64,000 bases of DNA from UBA4486 sp041984885. GTDB taxonomy: Bacteria; Pseudomonadota; Gammaproteobacteria; Eutrophobiales; Eutrophobiaceae. Both the position numbers and the translations under genes were made by a program. The stretch spans positions 62,001 through 126,000 of the forward strand of contig JBHIXH010000001.1 in the NCBI GenBank assembly GCA_041984885.1, read 5' to 3'. The notes under the pieces were generated by a model. The model searched no databases. It saw only the letters and a program-made list of their open reading frames with translations, and was not told the origin of the DNA. Below, piece by piece: positions 9,410-18,647 of the stretch (within the stretch, counting starts at the first letter, position 1; every line of letters begins with the position of its first letter).

Positions 9410-9430
9410 ACCAGCGATGAAAAATATTTT

Positions 9431-10075
9431 CTAGATGTAGTACGCCGTTTTTGTCATGACTCTGGAACAAAACTGCATTGCCTTGCGTACCGGTTCCGGC
9501 AGGCTACGTGCACCGGCAGCAACGGCCTTGTCGCCGTGTTCGGCCTCGTCGATCTGCATCTGGTTGAGTATCGCCGCAGTTTTTCTGTCCTGGCGCGGTA
9601 ACTGCTCCAGGTGTTGTTGCAGATGATCAACCACCTGGCGTTCGGTTTCTTCAATAAAACCGAGACTCCAGTCGTCTCCGGCCAATCCGGCGAGCATGCC
9701 GATGGAAAAAGAGCCGGAGTACCAGACCGGGTTGAGAAAGCTGGTGCGACCGCCGAGTTGATCCAGTCGCTGCCGACACCAGGCCAGGTGATCGACCTCT
9801 TCCCGGGCTGACTGCTGCAGTTTGTCTTTCGTCGAGCCATCACGTGCCAGTAATGCCTGGCCCTGGTACAGCGCCTGCGCCGAAATCTCACCGGCATGAT
9901 TGACCCGCATCAGGGAGGCGATATGCCAACGATCTTCGGCGGTCAGGTCGGTGTCCATAATGCCTTCCGCCGGCGATGGACGGCGGCCAACCGGGGCTTG
10001 CAGCAGCGGTCGCAGCACCTGTTCGTCAAACGCGATGACGAGTCGATCGATGGGGCTGTGTTTGACTCTATGCAT
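9431..10075 (-). CDS. coq7: Coq7-type demethoxyubiquinone hydroxylase
   Basis: This 214-aa di-iron carboxylate protein contains the MRVNHAGEISAQALY segment and repeated ExxH ligand pairs (REEVDHLAW, DEAEHG), typical of the Coq7/CLK-1 hydroxylase of ubiquinone synthesis (C6 hydroxylation of the demethoxyquinol). The N-terminal tail of about 45 residues (HSPIDRLVIAFDEQVLRPL) is also typical of the proteobacterial form. It is divergent from the ribosomal protein operon. Confidence 0.93.
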   Translation of the reverse strand: MHRVKHSPIDRLVIAFDEQVLRPLLQAPVGRRPSPAEGIMDTDLTAEDRWHIASLMRVNHAGEISAQALYQGQALLARDGSTKDKLQQSAREEVDHLAWCRQRLDQLGGRTSFLNPVWYSGSFSIGMLAGLAGDDWSLGFIEETERQVVDHLQQHLEQLPRQDRKTAAILNQMQIDEAEHGDKAVAAGARSLPEPVRKAMQFCSRVMTKTAYYI

Positions 10076-10157
10076 ATCAAAATAATTTTCTTAAAATACA
10101 GTTAGTTACAAAATCCGGTTCGGATCCGTGAGGATGAATCAGGACGGCCTCCGGCTA

Positions 10158-10186
10158 TTGACAGTATCAGGGGCAATCCGTACTAT
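10158..10186 (+). promoter_or_regulatory. sigma-70 promoter of rplM-rpsI
   Basis: A perfect TTGACA (10158-10163) is followed after 17 bp by TACTAT (10181-10186). It lies 52 bp upstream of the rplM ATG and fits a strong housekeeping promoter. Confidence 0.7.
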
Positions 10187-10237
10187 GCCCGCTCTTTTTT
10201 TGCAGCATAACAACGAATTACGCAATCCAGCAATCAG

Positions 10238-10666
10238 ATGAATACGTACAGCCCAAAAGCTTCAGAAGTCACCCACGACTGGCTGTTGGTCGATGCCAGC
10301 GGCAAAACGCTTGGTCGACTCGCCAGTGAGGTTGCCAGCCGCCTGCGTGGCAAACACAAACCCACGTATACCCCGCATATGGACATGGGCGATTACGTTG
10401 TTGTCATCAATGCGAAACAGATTCGCGTAACCGGCAACAAGTTAAAGGACAAACATTATTATAGCTACAGCGGTTATCCTGGCGGTATGAAGTCGACATC
10501 GCTCAGCGATATGCTGGCGACAAAGCCGGAGCAAGCCATCGAAATTGCAGTGAAAGGCATGTTGCCGAAAAACCCGCTTGGTCGCGCCATGTTTCGCAAG
10601 CTGAGAGTGTATGCCGGTGCCGAACACGATCACGCTGCACAACAACCGAAAACGGTGGAAGTCTAG
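10238..10666 (+). CDS. rplM: 50S ribosomal protein L13
   Basis: This 142-aa protein is recognisable throughout as L13 (THDWLLVDASGKTLGRLAS near the N-terminus, KGMLPKNPLGRAMFRKL near the C-terminus). It forms the usual two-gene operon with rpsI, which follows 3 bp later. Normal length. Confidence 0.98.
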   Translation: MNTYSPKASEVTHDWLLVDASGKTLGRLASEVASRLRGKHKPTYTPHMDMGDYVVVINAKQIRVTGNKLKDKHYYSYSGYPGGMKSTSLSDMLATKPEQAIEIAVKGMLPKNPLGRAMFRKLRVYAGAEHDHAAQQPKTVEV

Positions 10667-10669
10667 TCA

Positions 10670-11062
10670 ATGAGCACACAGGTTTATTACGGCACAGGCC
10701 GTCGCAAAAGTTCAGCTGCCAGGGTCTATCTGAAAAAAGGCTCCGGTAATATCACGATTAATGATCGCACACTCGAACAGTACTTTGGCCGCGAAACCGG
10801 TCGCATGATCGTTCACCAGGCATTACAGGCCACTGACATGTCTGACCAGTTCGACATCAATGTTGTTGTCAAAGGTGGTGGCATCTCCGGGCAGGCCGGT
10901 GCGATTCGTCACGGCATCACCCGTGCCCTGATGCAATACGACGAGGCACTGCGTAAACCCTTACGCCAGGCCGGGTTCGTTACCCGTGATGCCCGCCAGG
11001 TGGAACGCAAGAAAGTCGGTCTGCATAAAGCCCGCAAGCGGCCGCAGTTCTCGAAACGATAA
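10670..11062 (+). CDS. rpsI: 30S ribosomal protein S9
   Basis: This 130-aa S9 protein opens with YYGTGRRKSSAARVYLKKG and closes with the basic tail KARKRPQFSKR that reaches the P-site tRNA. It is the last gene of the rplM-rpsI operon; a strong terminator follows within 20 bp of the stop codon. Confidence 0.98.
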   Translation: MSTQVYYGTGRRKSSAARVYLKKGSGNITINDRTLEQYFGRETGRMIVHQALQATDMSDQFDINVVVKGGGISGQAGAIRHGITRALMQYDEALRKPLRQAGFVTRDARQVERKKVGLHKARKRPQFSKR

Positions 11063-11080
11063 GTCAAAAATTCTTACTCA

Positions 11081-11110
11081 AAAAAAGAGGGGTATCCCCT
11101 CTTTTTTTTT
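11081..11110 (+). terminator. Rho-independent terminator after rpsI
   Basis: The GC stem GAGGGG/CCCCTC (11087-11092 with 11096-11101) with a 3-nt loop is flanked by a run of six A and a run of nine T, extending the stem and supplying the U-tract. The A-tract may allow bidirectional action. Confidence 0.92.
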
Positions 11111-11156
11111 GTCAAAATTTGAAACCGTTGTCACTGTGGTATAAGTTTTGGTTCGT

Positions 11157-11230
11157 TGGGGGTTCGTCTAATGGTAGGACTACGGACTCTGACTCCGTCA
11201 GTAGAGGTTCGAATCCTCTACCCCCAGCCA
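11157..11230 (+). tRNA. tRNA-Gln (anticodon CUG), intact; island integration site
   Basis: A full 74-nt tRNA includes an encoded CCA (11228-11230). The acceptor stem TGGGGGT pairs perfectly with ACCCCCA. The anticodon stem ACGGA/TCCGT encloses loop CTCTGAC, giving anticodon CTG. The T-arm is AGAGG/CCTCT around TTCGAAT. A possible promoter is TTGAAA (11119) with TATAAG (11140), spaced only 15 bp. From 11182 onward its 3' part is repeated exactly at 29642, marking it as the target of island A. The last 18 nt recur again at 40616. Confidence 0.95.
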
Positions 11231-11233
11231 ATT
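11182..11233 (+). repeat. att site, left copy of 52-bp direct repeat
   Basis: These 52 bases (from the 5' strand of the anticodon stem through CCA plus ATT) are identical to 29642-29693. The bases flanking the repeat differ on both sides. This copy forms part of the functional tRNA-Gln gene. Confidence 0.95.
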
Positions 11234-11273
11234 AAATCAAATACTTATAAATACTTATAATTCTATAATTCTT

Positions 11274-11292
11274 ATGTAAGCGTAATGTAAGC
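11274..11292 (+). repeat. paired ATGTAAGC repeats, left island end
   Basis: ATGTAAGC occurs at 11274-11281 and 11285-11292, with an 11-bp period. The same pair with the same period occurs near the right end (29507-29525). Adjacent to it are two tandem copies of a 10-bp unit, ATACTTATAA (11241-11260). By position these could be arm-type integrase or excisionase binding sites. Confidence 0.55.
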
Positions 11293-11307
11293 ACTTTATG
11301 TATTTAT

Positions 11308-14300
11308 TTATTCTCTCTTCCACAATAGGTAAATCGATGGGATTACAATCAACGTTAAGATCGTGGCAGTCACCATGCCCCCAACCATAGGCGCAGCTAT
11401 TCGTACCATAACTTCAGATCCAGTACCGGTTCCAATCATAATTGGCAAAAGCCCACCAATGATGGCAGCGACAGTCATAATCTTTGGTCGCACGCGCAAT
11501 AATGCACCTTCAATAACAGCTTCTTTCAACTCTTTGTAATTTAAGTTTCGGTTTTCTGCATCAGCACGTTGCTTATATTTCTTATATGCATTATCAAGAA
11601 AAACTAGCATCACAATACCGGTCTCTGCTGCGACACCTGCTAAAGCAATAAATCCAACAATTACCGCTACCGACAAGTTGTACCCCAGTATGTATAACAA
11701 CCAGATTCCTCCAACCAATGCAAATGGCAATGACGCCAGAATTATCATCACTTCTGTGAAGTTTCGAAAATGGATAAATAATAGTAAAACAATGATCGCC
11801 AAAGTCATCGGTACGATAACGCTCAATCGTTCTTTGGCTCGTTCTAAATATTCATACTGCCCAGACCATGCAATCGAATAACCTGGAGGTAATGTTATTT
11901 GCTCGGATATCTTTTGTTTCGCATCTTCAACATAACTACCCAAATCTCGACCTATAGTATCCACAAATATCCAACCATTTAATCGAGCGTTTTCGCTCTT
12001 TATCATTTCTGGTCCGTCTTCTATCCGTATCTCTGCTAACTGGCTAAGTGGTACACGTGCACCTGCGGGTGTAATAACGGGTAACATCTTCAGGTTTTCT
12101 ACAGAGTCTCTAATATGACGCGGGTAACGTAGGTTGACGGGATAACGCTCCAGACCTTCAACAGTCCAAGTCACATTCTTACCACCTACAGCAGTATTTA
12201 CGACTTCTTGAACGTCGTTAATATTTAAACCCAAACGGGATGATTCCAAACGGTTAATGTCTACAGTGATGTAACGTCCACCTGCAACTCGTTCTGCATA
12301 GGCAGAAGCAGTTCCCGGAATTTTATTCACTACCTGCTCAATCTCACGACCGATATCCTGAATTACTTTTAAATCAGGACCGGCAATTTTAATTCCTACA
12401 GGCGTTTTAATACCCGTTGCCAACATATCAATTCGAGTTTTGATCGGCATTACCCACGCATTGGCCAAACCAGGAAAGAAAACGCGTTGTTGTAATTCAT
12501 GCCGTAGTTTTTCTGGTGTCATACCTTCTCGCCATTCACTTCGGTCCTTCAACTTGACTATTGTTTCAACCATTGAAAGCGGCGCAGGATCAGTAGCCGT
12601 ATCAGCTCGACCAATTTTGCCAAAAACATGTTCAACCTCTGGCACACTGCGAATTAACTTGTCTGTCTGTTGCAATATTTGTTGTGCTTTACCAATTGAT
12701 AAAGCAGGTAATGTCGTCGGCATATACATTAAATCTCCCTCATCCAATTCAGGCATAAACTCACTACCTAGATGTTGTGCAGGCCACATTCCAACAATAG
12801 TAATGACAATCGCTAATAATATGATTGTCCGTGGAAATGCCAGTGCTAATTTAATGAATGGTTTATAAAGAATAATTAATAACCGATTAATCGGGTTTTT
12901 ATTTTCATTCATTACATGGCCACGTATGAATATCCCCATTAGTACAGGAACCAGTGTAACGGCTAAGCCTGCTGATGCTGCCATGGCATAGGTTTTAGTA
13001 AAAGCCATTGGTTTAAATAATCTTCCTTCCTGTGCTTCCAATGCAAAGATAGGCAAGAAACTAACCGTAATGATTAACAAAGAGAAAAATAATGCAGGCC
13101 CTACTTCCCTGGCTGACTCCATGACAATGGCCCAACGATCACTTATCTTATCTCCCGCTTGTTCAATATGTTTATGAAAATTTTCGATCATGACGATGGC
13201 AGCATCCACCATGGCACCAATAGCAATAGCAATTCCGCCTAACGACATGATGTTTGCGTTAATGCCTTGTGCATACATCACAGTAAAAGCAGCAAGAATG
13301 CCCAACGGTAAACTGATTATGACAACAAGTGCAGATCGTAGATGAAACAGGAAAAGAGCACAGATCAATGCAACAATGATAAATTCTTCAATTAGACGAT
13401 GCGTTAACGTTGATATCGATCGATCAATAAGGGATGAGCGATCATAGGTCTCTACAATTTCAACACCTTCAGGCAAACTCGGTTTCAATTCTTCTAATCG
13501 TTGTTTTACTCTTTCGATCGTTTTTTTTGCATTCTCACCAAAACGCATTACCACGATTGCACCAACAACTTCACCTTCACCATTCAGTTCAGCGATACCA
13601 CGCCGTTGATCAGGACCAATCTGGATATTGGCAACATCCTTGAGTAAAACGGGTGTGCCCGTTGTATTCACACCAAGTGGAATCGCCTTTAATTGTTCGA
13701 TACCCTTAACATAACCGGTCGATCTAACGACGTATTCCGCTTCTGCTAATTCGATTACGGAACCACTATCTTCCTGATTACCGCCTTGAATTGCTTCTCT
13801 AACTTTACTTAGAGTCAAGCCATAAGCACGAAGTCGATCAGGATCAATCACCACCTGATATTGTTTGATATACCCACCTACCGTAGCGACTTCTGAAACA
13901 CCTTCTACGGCTTGTAACTCAAATTTTAAAAACCAATCCTGTAGGGAGCGAAGTTCAGACAAATCGTGTTTGTTACTTCGATCAACCAATGCGTATTTGT
14001 ATACCCAACCTACCCCGGTCGCATCCGGACCCAGTGCCGACCTTGCACCTTCCGGTAACAACGGTGTTACTTGGTTTAGGTATTCAAGTACACGTGAACG
14101 CGCCCAATACAGATCGGTTCCATCTTCAAAGATAATATAGACATAAGAATCACCAAAGTTTGAGAAACCACGAACAGTTTGTGCGCCAGGCACTGATAAC
14201 ATGGCTGTGGTTAATGGGTACGTTACCTGATCTTCTATTACTTGCGGTGCTTGTCCTGGCCATACTGTTTTAATAATAACCTGCACATCAGATAGATCGG

Positions 14301-14418
14301 GGATAGCATCAACTGGGGTTTCTCTTACAGTGTACGTACCGCCCACAGCTAACATGATACTGACCAGTAAAACCAGAAACCGATTATCAAGAGACCATTG
14401 AATCAAACGTTCTATCAT
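11308..14418 (-). CDS. cusA: CusA-like copper/silver RND efflux pump
   Basis: This 1036-aa HME-RND inner-membrane pump has 12 transmembrane helices in the usual 1+5 / 1+5 arrangement. The proton-relay helix reads AIGAMVDAAIVMIEN, the CusA/SilA version rather than the Czc version. The periplasmic segment NAWVMPIKTRIDMLATGIK carries the region of the CusA methionine ligand. It would drive Cu(I)/Ag(I) export from periplasm or cytoplasm. It is last in the operon; its start overlaps the stop of cusB by 4 bp. Confidence 0.92.
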   Translation of the reverse strand: MIERLIQWSLDNRFLVLLVSIMLAVGGTYTVRETPVDAIPDLSDVQVIIKTVWPGQAPQVIEDQVTYPLTTAMLSVPGAQTVRGFSNFGDSYVYIIFEDGTDLYWARSRVLEYLNQVTPLLPEGARSALGPDATGVGWVYKYALVDRSNKHDLSELRSLQDWFLKFELQAVEGVSEVATVGGYIKQYQVVIDPDRLRAYGLTLSKVREAIQGGNQEDSGSVIELAEAEYVVRSTGYVKGIEQLKAIPLGVNTTGTPVLLKDVANIQIGPDQRRGIAELNGEGEVVGAIVVMRFGENAKKTIERVKQRLEELKPSLPEGVEIVETYDRSSLIDRSISTLTHRLIEEFIIVALICALFLFHLRSALVVIISLPLGILAAFTVMYAQGINANIMSLGGIAIAIGAMVDAAIVMIENFHKHIEQAGDKISDRWAIVMESAREVGPALFFSLLIITVSFLPIFALEAQEGRLFKPMAFTKTYAMAASAGLAVTLVPVLMGIFIRGHVMNENKNPINRLLIILYKPFIKLALAFPRTIILLAIVITIVGMWPAQHLGSEFMPELDEGDLMYMPTTLPALSIGKAQQILQQTDKLIRSVPEVEHVFGKIGRADTATDPAPLSMVETIVKLKDRSEWREGMTPEKLRHELQQRVFFPGLANAWVMPIKTRIDMLATGIKTPVGIKIAGPDLKVIQDIGREIEQVVNKIPGTASAYAERVAGGRYITVDINRLESSRLGLNINDVQEVVNTAVGGKNVTWTVEGLERYPVNLRYPRHIRDSVENLKMLPVITPAGARVPLSQLAEIRIEDGPEMIKSENARLNGWIFVDTIGRDLGSYVEDAKQKISEQITLPPGYSIAWSGQYEYLERAKERLSVIVPMTLAIIVLLLFIHFRNFTEVMIILASLPFALVGGIWLLYILGYNLSVAVIVGFIALAGVAAETGIVMLVFLDNAYKKYKQRADAENRNLNYKELKEAVIEGALLRVRPKIMTVAAIIGGLLPIMIGTGTGSEVMVRIAAPMVGGMVTATILTLIVIPSIYLLWKRE

Positions 14419-15788
14419 GGTGTCATCTCCATAGCAGACCCTGAATTTTCTTCAGTGGTTTGCATACGCTGGAAGCTGGCTTTCAGACTGGCCTCTGAAT
14501 CGATAAGAAATTGCGCTGAGACAACAACTTCATCTTCATCATTCAGTCCTTCAACAATTTCGATCCAGCCTTCACTTTCAATACCGGTTTTTATTGTTCG
14601 TTGCGAAAACTTTCCCTGTCCTTGTGCCAGAATAACTCGTTCATTATTACCATCACGTATCACTGCTTCACGCGGGACAACGAGTGCATTTTCTTGAGGA
14701 CTGGAATAAATTTGTACATGAGCAAACATATTCGGCTTCAATACTTCATCCGGGTTATCAAACTTAAGCCTTACTTTTAATGTTCGTGTGACAGGATCAA
14801 GTACGGGATAAATGTAATCTACAGTACCTGACCAGTTACGATTTGGTGATGATGGAACAGTTGCAGATGCTTCCTGCCCTTCACGAATCCAACCAGTTTG
14901 TTGTTCAAACACTTCGGCTAATAACCAAACGTTACTCAAATCAACAATGGATACTGTTTCCGTGGCAGGTTCAACATACATTCCTTCTCGAATCAATAGA
15001 TCAGTAACAATCCCTGCATGGTGTGCATATATGTTTATTGTTCGTTTAACTTCTCGAGATTTTGTTAAAGCGTTAATCTGTGAGGAAGAAATACCTAACG
15101 ATTTTAATTTTTGTTTAGATGCATTAATTAAACGATTATTTTTACGTTCCAATGCCTTGATATATTCTTCTTGTGCATTGACTAATGTTGGCGAATATAG
15201 TGAAAATAAAAGTTGTCCTTTTTTAACACGATCACCTATAGTATCTACCGTAAGGTTTTCAACCCATCCCTCAGTTCTTAAGTGGACATGACCGATTAAC
15301 GATTCATTGGGTGTGATATACCCCACCGTATCAATACGACGGGCCAAATTTCTTCGTTCAACTTTACTGATCTTTACACCAAGGTTATTAATTACTTCCG
15401 GTGCAATCGTAACGTTTGAAGATCCTTCTGCTTCATTCTCATAAACCGGAATAAAATCCATACCCATACTGTCTTTTTGAGGCGTATCGGAAGTAATTTC
15501 CGGGTTCATCGGGTGACGATAAAAAAGAACCCTGGAATTTGATTGTGTTGTTTTTGCCGTCGCTAATGGAACGAGATCCATTGTACATATTGGGCATCGC
15601 CCGGGTTTATCACTCGTAACTTGGGGATGCATAGGACAATAATATGTCGCATCTAGATGTTTAACCGCATGTTCCATCGCCGTTTCCGGTTCTTGGGGCA
15701 TATAATCCTTGAACCAACTAAAAGAAATACCTGCAATAATTCCAATAGCAATAACTAAAGTTAAACCTGTCATGATAATTTTATTCAT
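14415..15788 (-). CDS. cusB: CusB-like periplasmic adaptor with heavy-metal-binding domain
   Basis: This 457-aa membrane fusion protein has an N-terminal membrane anchor (residues 4-28) followed by a heavy-metal-binding domain with the pattern YYCPMHPQVTS and CPICTMDLVP (about residues 50-73). A degenerate second copy follows (HPMNPEITSDTP, MGMDFIPVYE). The beta-barrel, lipoyl and hairpin regions follow. It bridges CusA to the outer-membrane channel and can deliver metal to the pump. It overlaps both neighbours by 4 bp, showing translational coupling. Confidence 0.9.
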   Translation of the reverse strand: MNKIIMTGLTLVIAIGIIAGISFSWFKDYMPQEPETAMEHAVKHLDATYYCPMHPQVTSDKPGRCPICTMDLVPLATAKTTQSNSRVLFYRHPMNPEITSDTPQKDSMGMDFIPVYENEAEGSSNVTIAPEVINNLGVKISKVERRNLARRIDTVGYITPNESLIGHVHLRTEGWVENLTVDTIGDRVKKGQLLFSLYSPTLVNAQEEYIKALERKNNRLINASKQKLKSLGISSSQINALTKSREVKRTINIYAHHAGIVTDLLIREGMYVEPATETVSIVDLSNVWLLAEVFEQQTGWIREGQEASATVPSSPNRNWSGTVDYIYPVLDPVTRTLKVRLKFDNPDEVLKPNMFAHVQIYSSPQENALVVPREAVIRDGNNERVILAQGQGKFSQRTIKTGIESEGWIEIVEGLNDEDEVVVSAQFLIDSEASLKASFQRMQTTEENSGSAMEMTP

Positions 15789-17047
15789 AAGGTTTCTCCT
15801 GACAGGTATAACAAGTTAATGTGGCTTTTGAAGTATTTTAATTCTATGTCTAGCATTTCTAACTGCGTATTCAATGCCAACACCCTAGATCGAACTAAGG
15901 TCTCAAAGTCGGTCAGATCATTTTGATAGGCACTAAACGTTGCATCCTGAGTTTGTTCAGCTTCAATCGTTGCCCGTTTTTCATAGAGATCCAGCCTGCG
16001 TTTTAATCTATCTAAATTTGCATACTCAACATCGATCTGACGGGTCAATTCACGTAATCGATCAGAACGATTAAAACGAATAGCTATTTCTTCTTTTTTA
16101 CTAGCAATCAATACCTTGTCTTGACGTTTGTCAGTAAAAATAGGTAAAGACACTTTAAATAATATTCCGGCAAAGTCCGGCCCGGTTTGTAAGTCAAACT
16201 GGCTCGCTGTATTTTCAGTTACCATGAAGTCAATCATCCATTTTGGTTTATATTGTTCTTCTGCAATTGCGACTGACTTTTGTGCTGCTTCAACATTGGC
16301 ATTCTCAATCGCAAGCAATGGATGAAACCGGGCATTTTCTATACTCACTTCCTGTGTTGGCAAAACAGACAACTGAGGCAGTTGAGTCTGCATAGGTCTT
16401 GATGCATTTTCCGGTTGTATCCATTCTGACAACTCTGCTTGTGCTACATCAATTAAACCTTTTGTTTCTTCGATTTTGTCCTCGATAAAAGATAATTCAA
16501 GCTGTGCCCTTAATACATCATGTTGATTATCTCTCCCTTCTGCATACTGGCTTTCTGTGATGTCCGCCATTTCAGTAAACAATTCACGATTTAATTCAAG
16601 TAAGCGATTTTTTTCTTTCTGAAAATACATTTCAATGTAAGAAGTACGCACATTATTTAATACCAGCAAGCGTTGGTTCAACATGCGCGCATACTCAACA
16701 TCCGCCATGGAATTGGTTCGTTCTGATCGGTACTTTAGTGTATCTCCTGGAGGAATTGCCTGACTTAAACCTAACCGGACTTCGGTATCTTCATGTTCGT
16801 TCAGGTTAAAATTATTCAGCGGTACTTCGGCCAATCCAAAGCTTAACTCCGGATCAGGTAGTTGACCATCAGCTATAGCACGTTCTTTTAAACTTTCTGA
16901 ACGAGCATTATATTTTTTAATTATAAAGTCCTGATCCAAAGCAATTAGCTCTGCTTCGCCCAAGTCTAGTTCATTGGCAATGGTTTCTACCGATAAACCA
17001 ATGAGAAAAAATATACATATATATTTTATAAAACTGTATTTACACAT
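15785..17047 (-). CDS. cusC: CusC-like outer-membrane efflux channel (TolC family)
   Basis: This 420-aa TolC-family protein has an N-terminal signal sequence (about residues 1-25) and two tandem outer-membrane efflux protein repeats rich in long amphipathic helices. It is the first gene of the cusCBA set and its stop overlaps cusB. There is no obvious lipobox, unlike E. coli CusC. The CusC assignment rests on context. Confidence 0.82.
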   Translation of the reverse strand: MCKYSFIKYICIFFLIGLSVETIANELDLGEAELIALDQDFIIKKYNARSESLKERAIADGQLPDPELSFGLAEVPLNNFNLNEHEDTEVRLGLSQAIPPGDTLKYRSERTNSMADVEYARMLNQRLLVLNNVRTSYIEMYFQKEKNRLLELNRELFTEMADITESQYAEGRDNQHDVLRAQLELSFIEDKIEETKGLIDVAQAELSEWIQPENASRPMQTQLPQLSVLPTQEVSIENARFHPLLAIENANVEAAQKSVAIAEEQYKPKWMIDFMVTENTASQFDLQTGPDFAGILFKVSLPIFTDKRQDKVLIASKKEEIAIRFNRSDRLRELTRQIDVEYANLDRLKRRLDLYEKRATIEAEQTQDATFSAYQNDLTDFETLVRSRVLALNTQLEMLDIELKYFKSHINLLYLSGETL

Positions 17048-17120
17048 GACACACCTCTAAAGCAAAAAAAGTACGACGCTCGTTCTTGCGAACAAACAAC
17101 GAAAGCAATAGACAGTGTGT

Positions 17121-17531
17121 TTAAATCAGTAGTACGTTAAAAGATTTTAGAGGGAGGAGGATTGCCCTTTCAGGCGGTGGAGATATTCGCTCACTTGGAG
17201 GTGCTCTATTAGAAAGATTTATTTTCTGTTCAAAAGAAACATAGACATCTAGGAAATGTTTTTTCTTTTCGTTTTCCCCATGATTCGAGTCGCTGTTAAT
17301 AACAACATTAAGCTCATCACAGTCACATGGGGCAAAACATTCTTTATCATTTGTATCTACAGATGTTGAGTCATGACAAGGCATTGCCATTTCTTCCATC
17401 TGTTGTTCGGCCATTTGATTATAATTAGATGCAAAACAAGTCTGACACAATAGTAATAACCAGCTGCCGACAAATATCGATAACATCATTGTTGCCAATT
17501 TGTTCTGTATATTTTTTAATTGCATCAACAT
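17121..17531 (-). CDS. small exported Cys/His-rich protein preceding the Cus operon
   Basis: This 136-aa protein has a hydrophobic signal segment (about residues 14-35, ending near CFAS). The mature part contains MAMPCHDS, KECFAPCDCDE and a His-Gly-Glu-Asn stretch, all plausible soft-metal ligands. I do not recognise a named family. It resembles, in size and position, the small CzcI/CopL-type proteins often encoded at the head of metal efflux operons. It starts 74 bp upstream of cusC on the same strand. A metal-binding or regulatory role in the periplasm is an inference. Confidence 0.6.
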   Translation of the reverse strand: MLMQLKNIQNKLATMMLSIFVGSWLLLLCQTCFASNYNQMAEQQMEEMAMPCHDSTSVDTNDKECFAPCDCDELNVVINSDSNHGENEKKKHFLDVYVSFEQKINLSNRAPPSERISPPPERAILLPLKSFNVLLI

Positions 17532-17565
17532 AACACTTATTATATTGCACTAATCTCGGTTTTCC

Positions 17566-17580
17566 CTATTAAATTAATAG
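17566..17580. promoter_or_regulatory. short palindrome upstream of the small Cys/His-rich gene
   Basis: CTATTAA-A-TTAATAG gives perfect 7-bp arms around one base, in the 85-bp gap between the thioredoxin-like gene and the small Cys/His-rich gene. It could be an operator of the Cus transcription unit or a weak hairpin; the region is so AT-rich that chance is possible. Confidence 0.3.
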
Positions 17581-17616
17581 ATAATTTATAGAAAATAATA
17601 ACAATACAAAGTTCCT

Positions 17617-17880
17617 CTATAAATGAACGCCTATTCCAGCTGCTTTCAAAGCATCCGAATTAACACCTTTGCCCTGACAACAATCCGCAAGAACACCATT
17701 AATAGCCACCGCAGGCACTGATTTTATCCCTAACTCATTAATACGAGACTGAACATCCGCATCATGGGTGTCATGAATAATAATCTCACAGGAGGGACAG
17801 GCTAGTTCATTAACCAAGTTAATCGTGTCCTGGCACACCGGACAACCTGCACTGAATATTTCAACCTTACGTTTAGTCAT
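17617..17880 (-). CDS. thioredoxin/glutaredoxin-like protein of metal-resistance operon
   Basis: This 87-aa protein with a thioredoxin-like fold has CPVC at residues 13-16, a second pair CPSC at 28-31, the cis-Pro loop KSVPAVAI and a final DCCQGKG segment. Such small thioredoxin-like proteins accompany MerC/MerT-type transporters in several metal operons. The extra cysteine pairs suggest metal transfer or disulfide exchange rather than general redox work. It lies 11 bp after the MerC-fusion gene. Confidence 0.75.
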   Translation of the reverse strand: MTKRKVEIFSAGCPVCQDTINLVNELACPSCEIIIHDTHDADVQSRINELGIKSVPAVAINGVLADCCQGKGVNSDALKAAGIGVHL

Positions 17881-17891
17881 TTTACATCTCC

Positions 17892-18647
17892 TTAGGTAAT
17901 CGATTTCGTTTCGTTTTCACAGGCAGCACAAGAACCACGATTACCTATTGATTTGATTCTTGACTGCCATATAATGGATACCACTAAACCAATAATGCCT
18001 GTGTAAATTAGGATATTCATTTCAAACAAAGTTTTTCCAAGTAGAATAAAAACAGATGATATGATGCCAAGATAAACTGGTCTATATTGTTTGTTTACCC
18101 TTGCCCCCATGATTAAACCTGTAATGGTTAATATTAAAAACAAGGTTAACAACGGTATTAGATAGGGCGTGTAATTAATAAAATTAATGCCTATAGACCC
18201 CAATAATCCAGTGTAAAGTGGCCAACATAACGGACATACTACCTTAGGCATTAAGGCAATTAACATGGCTGGGATTGCCGTTATTTTTAAACTTGAACCG
18301 GAGCTTTGAATAACATCTTTATCTTCCGTTGTCGTTTTTTGAATTGCACTGATTATTTTCTCTAAAGGTGGAACACCACTAAATACATTATCAGTCTGTG
18401 TATATAATCGACATTGGTTAGCATTGTTTGAATTTTTCGACTGATCAACATCGAGTCCGTCAACCAGAATTGTTGGTGAACCATATTGACGCACATAGTC
18501 TGGAGAAGATGAGTCGTTCACCTCCCATTCCTGCCAATGAGGTCTAACATTAATTTTTGAAAATGCTTGCAAAAGTACCTGACGCGTTGGCTTAATATTT
18601 GGACAGCCTTTCTCGTAAACAAACTCAACCAATGGCACTTTATGCAC
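17892..18647 (-). CDS. thioredoxin-fold domain fused to MerC-like membrane domain
   Basis: This 251-aa protein has two parts. The first ~100 residues form a thioredoxin-like domain (EFVYEKGCPNI near the start, GSPTILVDG as the cis-Pro loop). The second, from about residue 125, has four hydrophobic helices opening with VVCPLCWPLY, the cysteine pair expected in MerC-family mercury-ion transporters. A Cys pair (CAAC) closes the protein. It overlaps the MerR gene by 8 bp. A thiol-mediated metal-ion transfer across the membrane is inferred. No mercuric reductase (merA) is nearby. Confidence 0.75.
   Translation of the reverse strand: MHKVPLVEFVYEKGCPNIKPTRQVLLQAFSKINVRPHWQEWEVNDSSSPDYVRQYGSPTILVDGLDVDQSKNSNNANQCRLYTQTDNVFSGVPPLEKIISAIQKTTTEDKDVIQSSGSSLKITAIPAMLIALMPKVVCPLCWPLYTGLLGSIGINFINYTPYLIPLLTLFLILTITGLIMGARVNKQYRPVYLGIISSVFILLGKTLFEMNILIYTGIIGLVVSIIWQSRIKSIGNRGSCAACENETKSIT

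Noticed and set aside
12440..12868. 142-aa plus-strand frame inside cusA
   Set aside because: Antisense to conserved CusA sequence with no ribosome binding site or recognisable domain.
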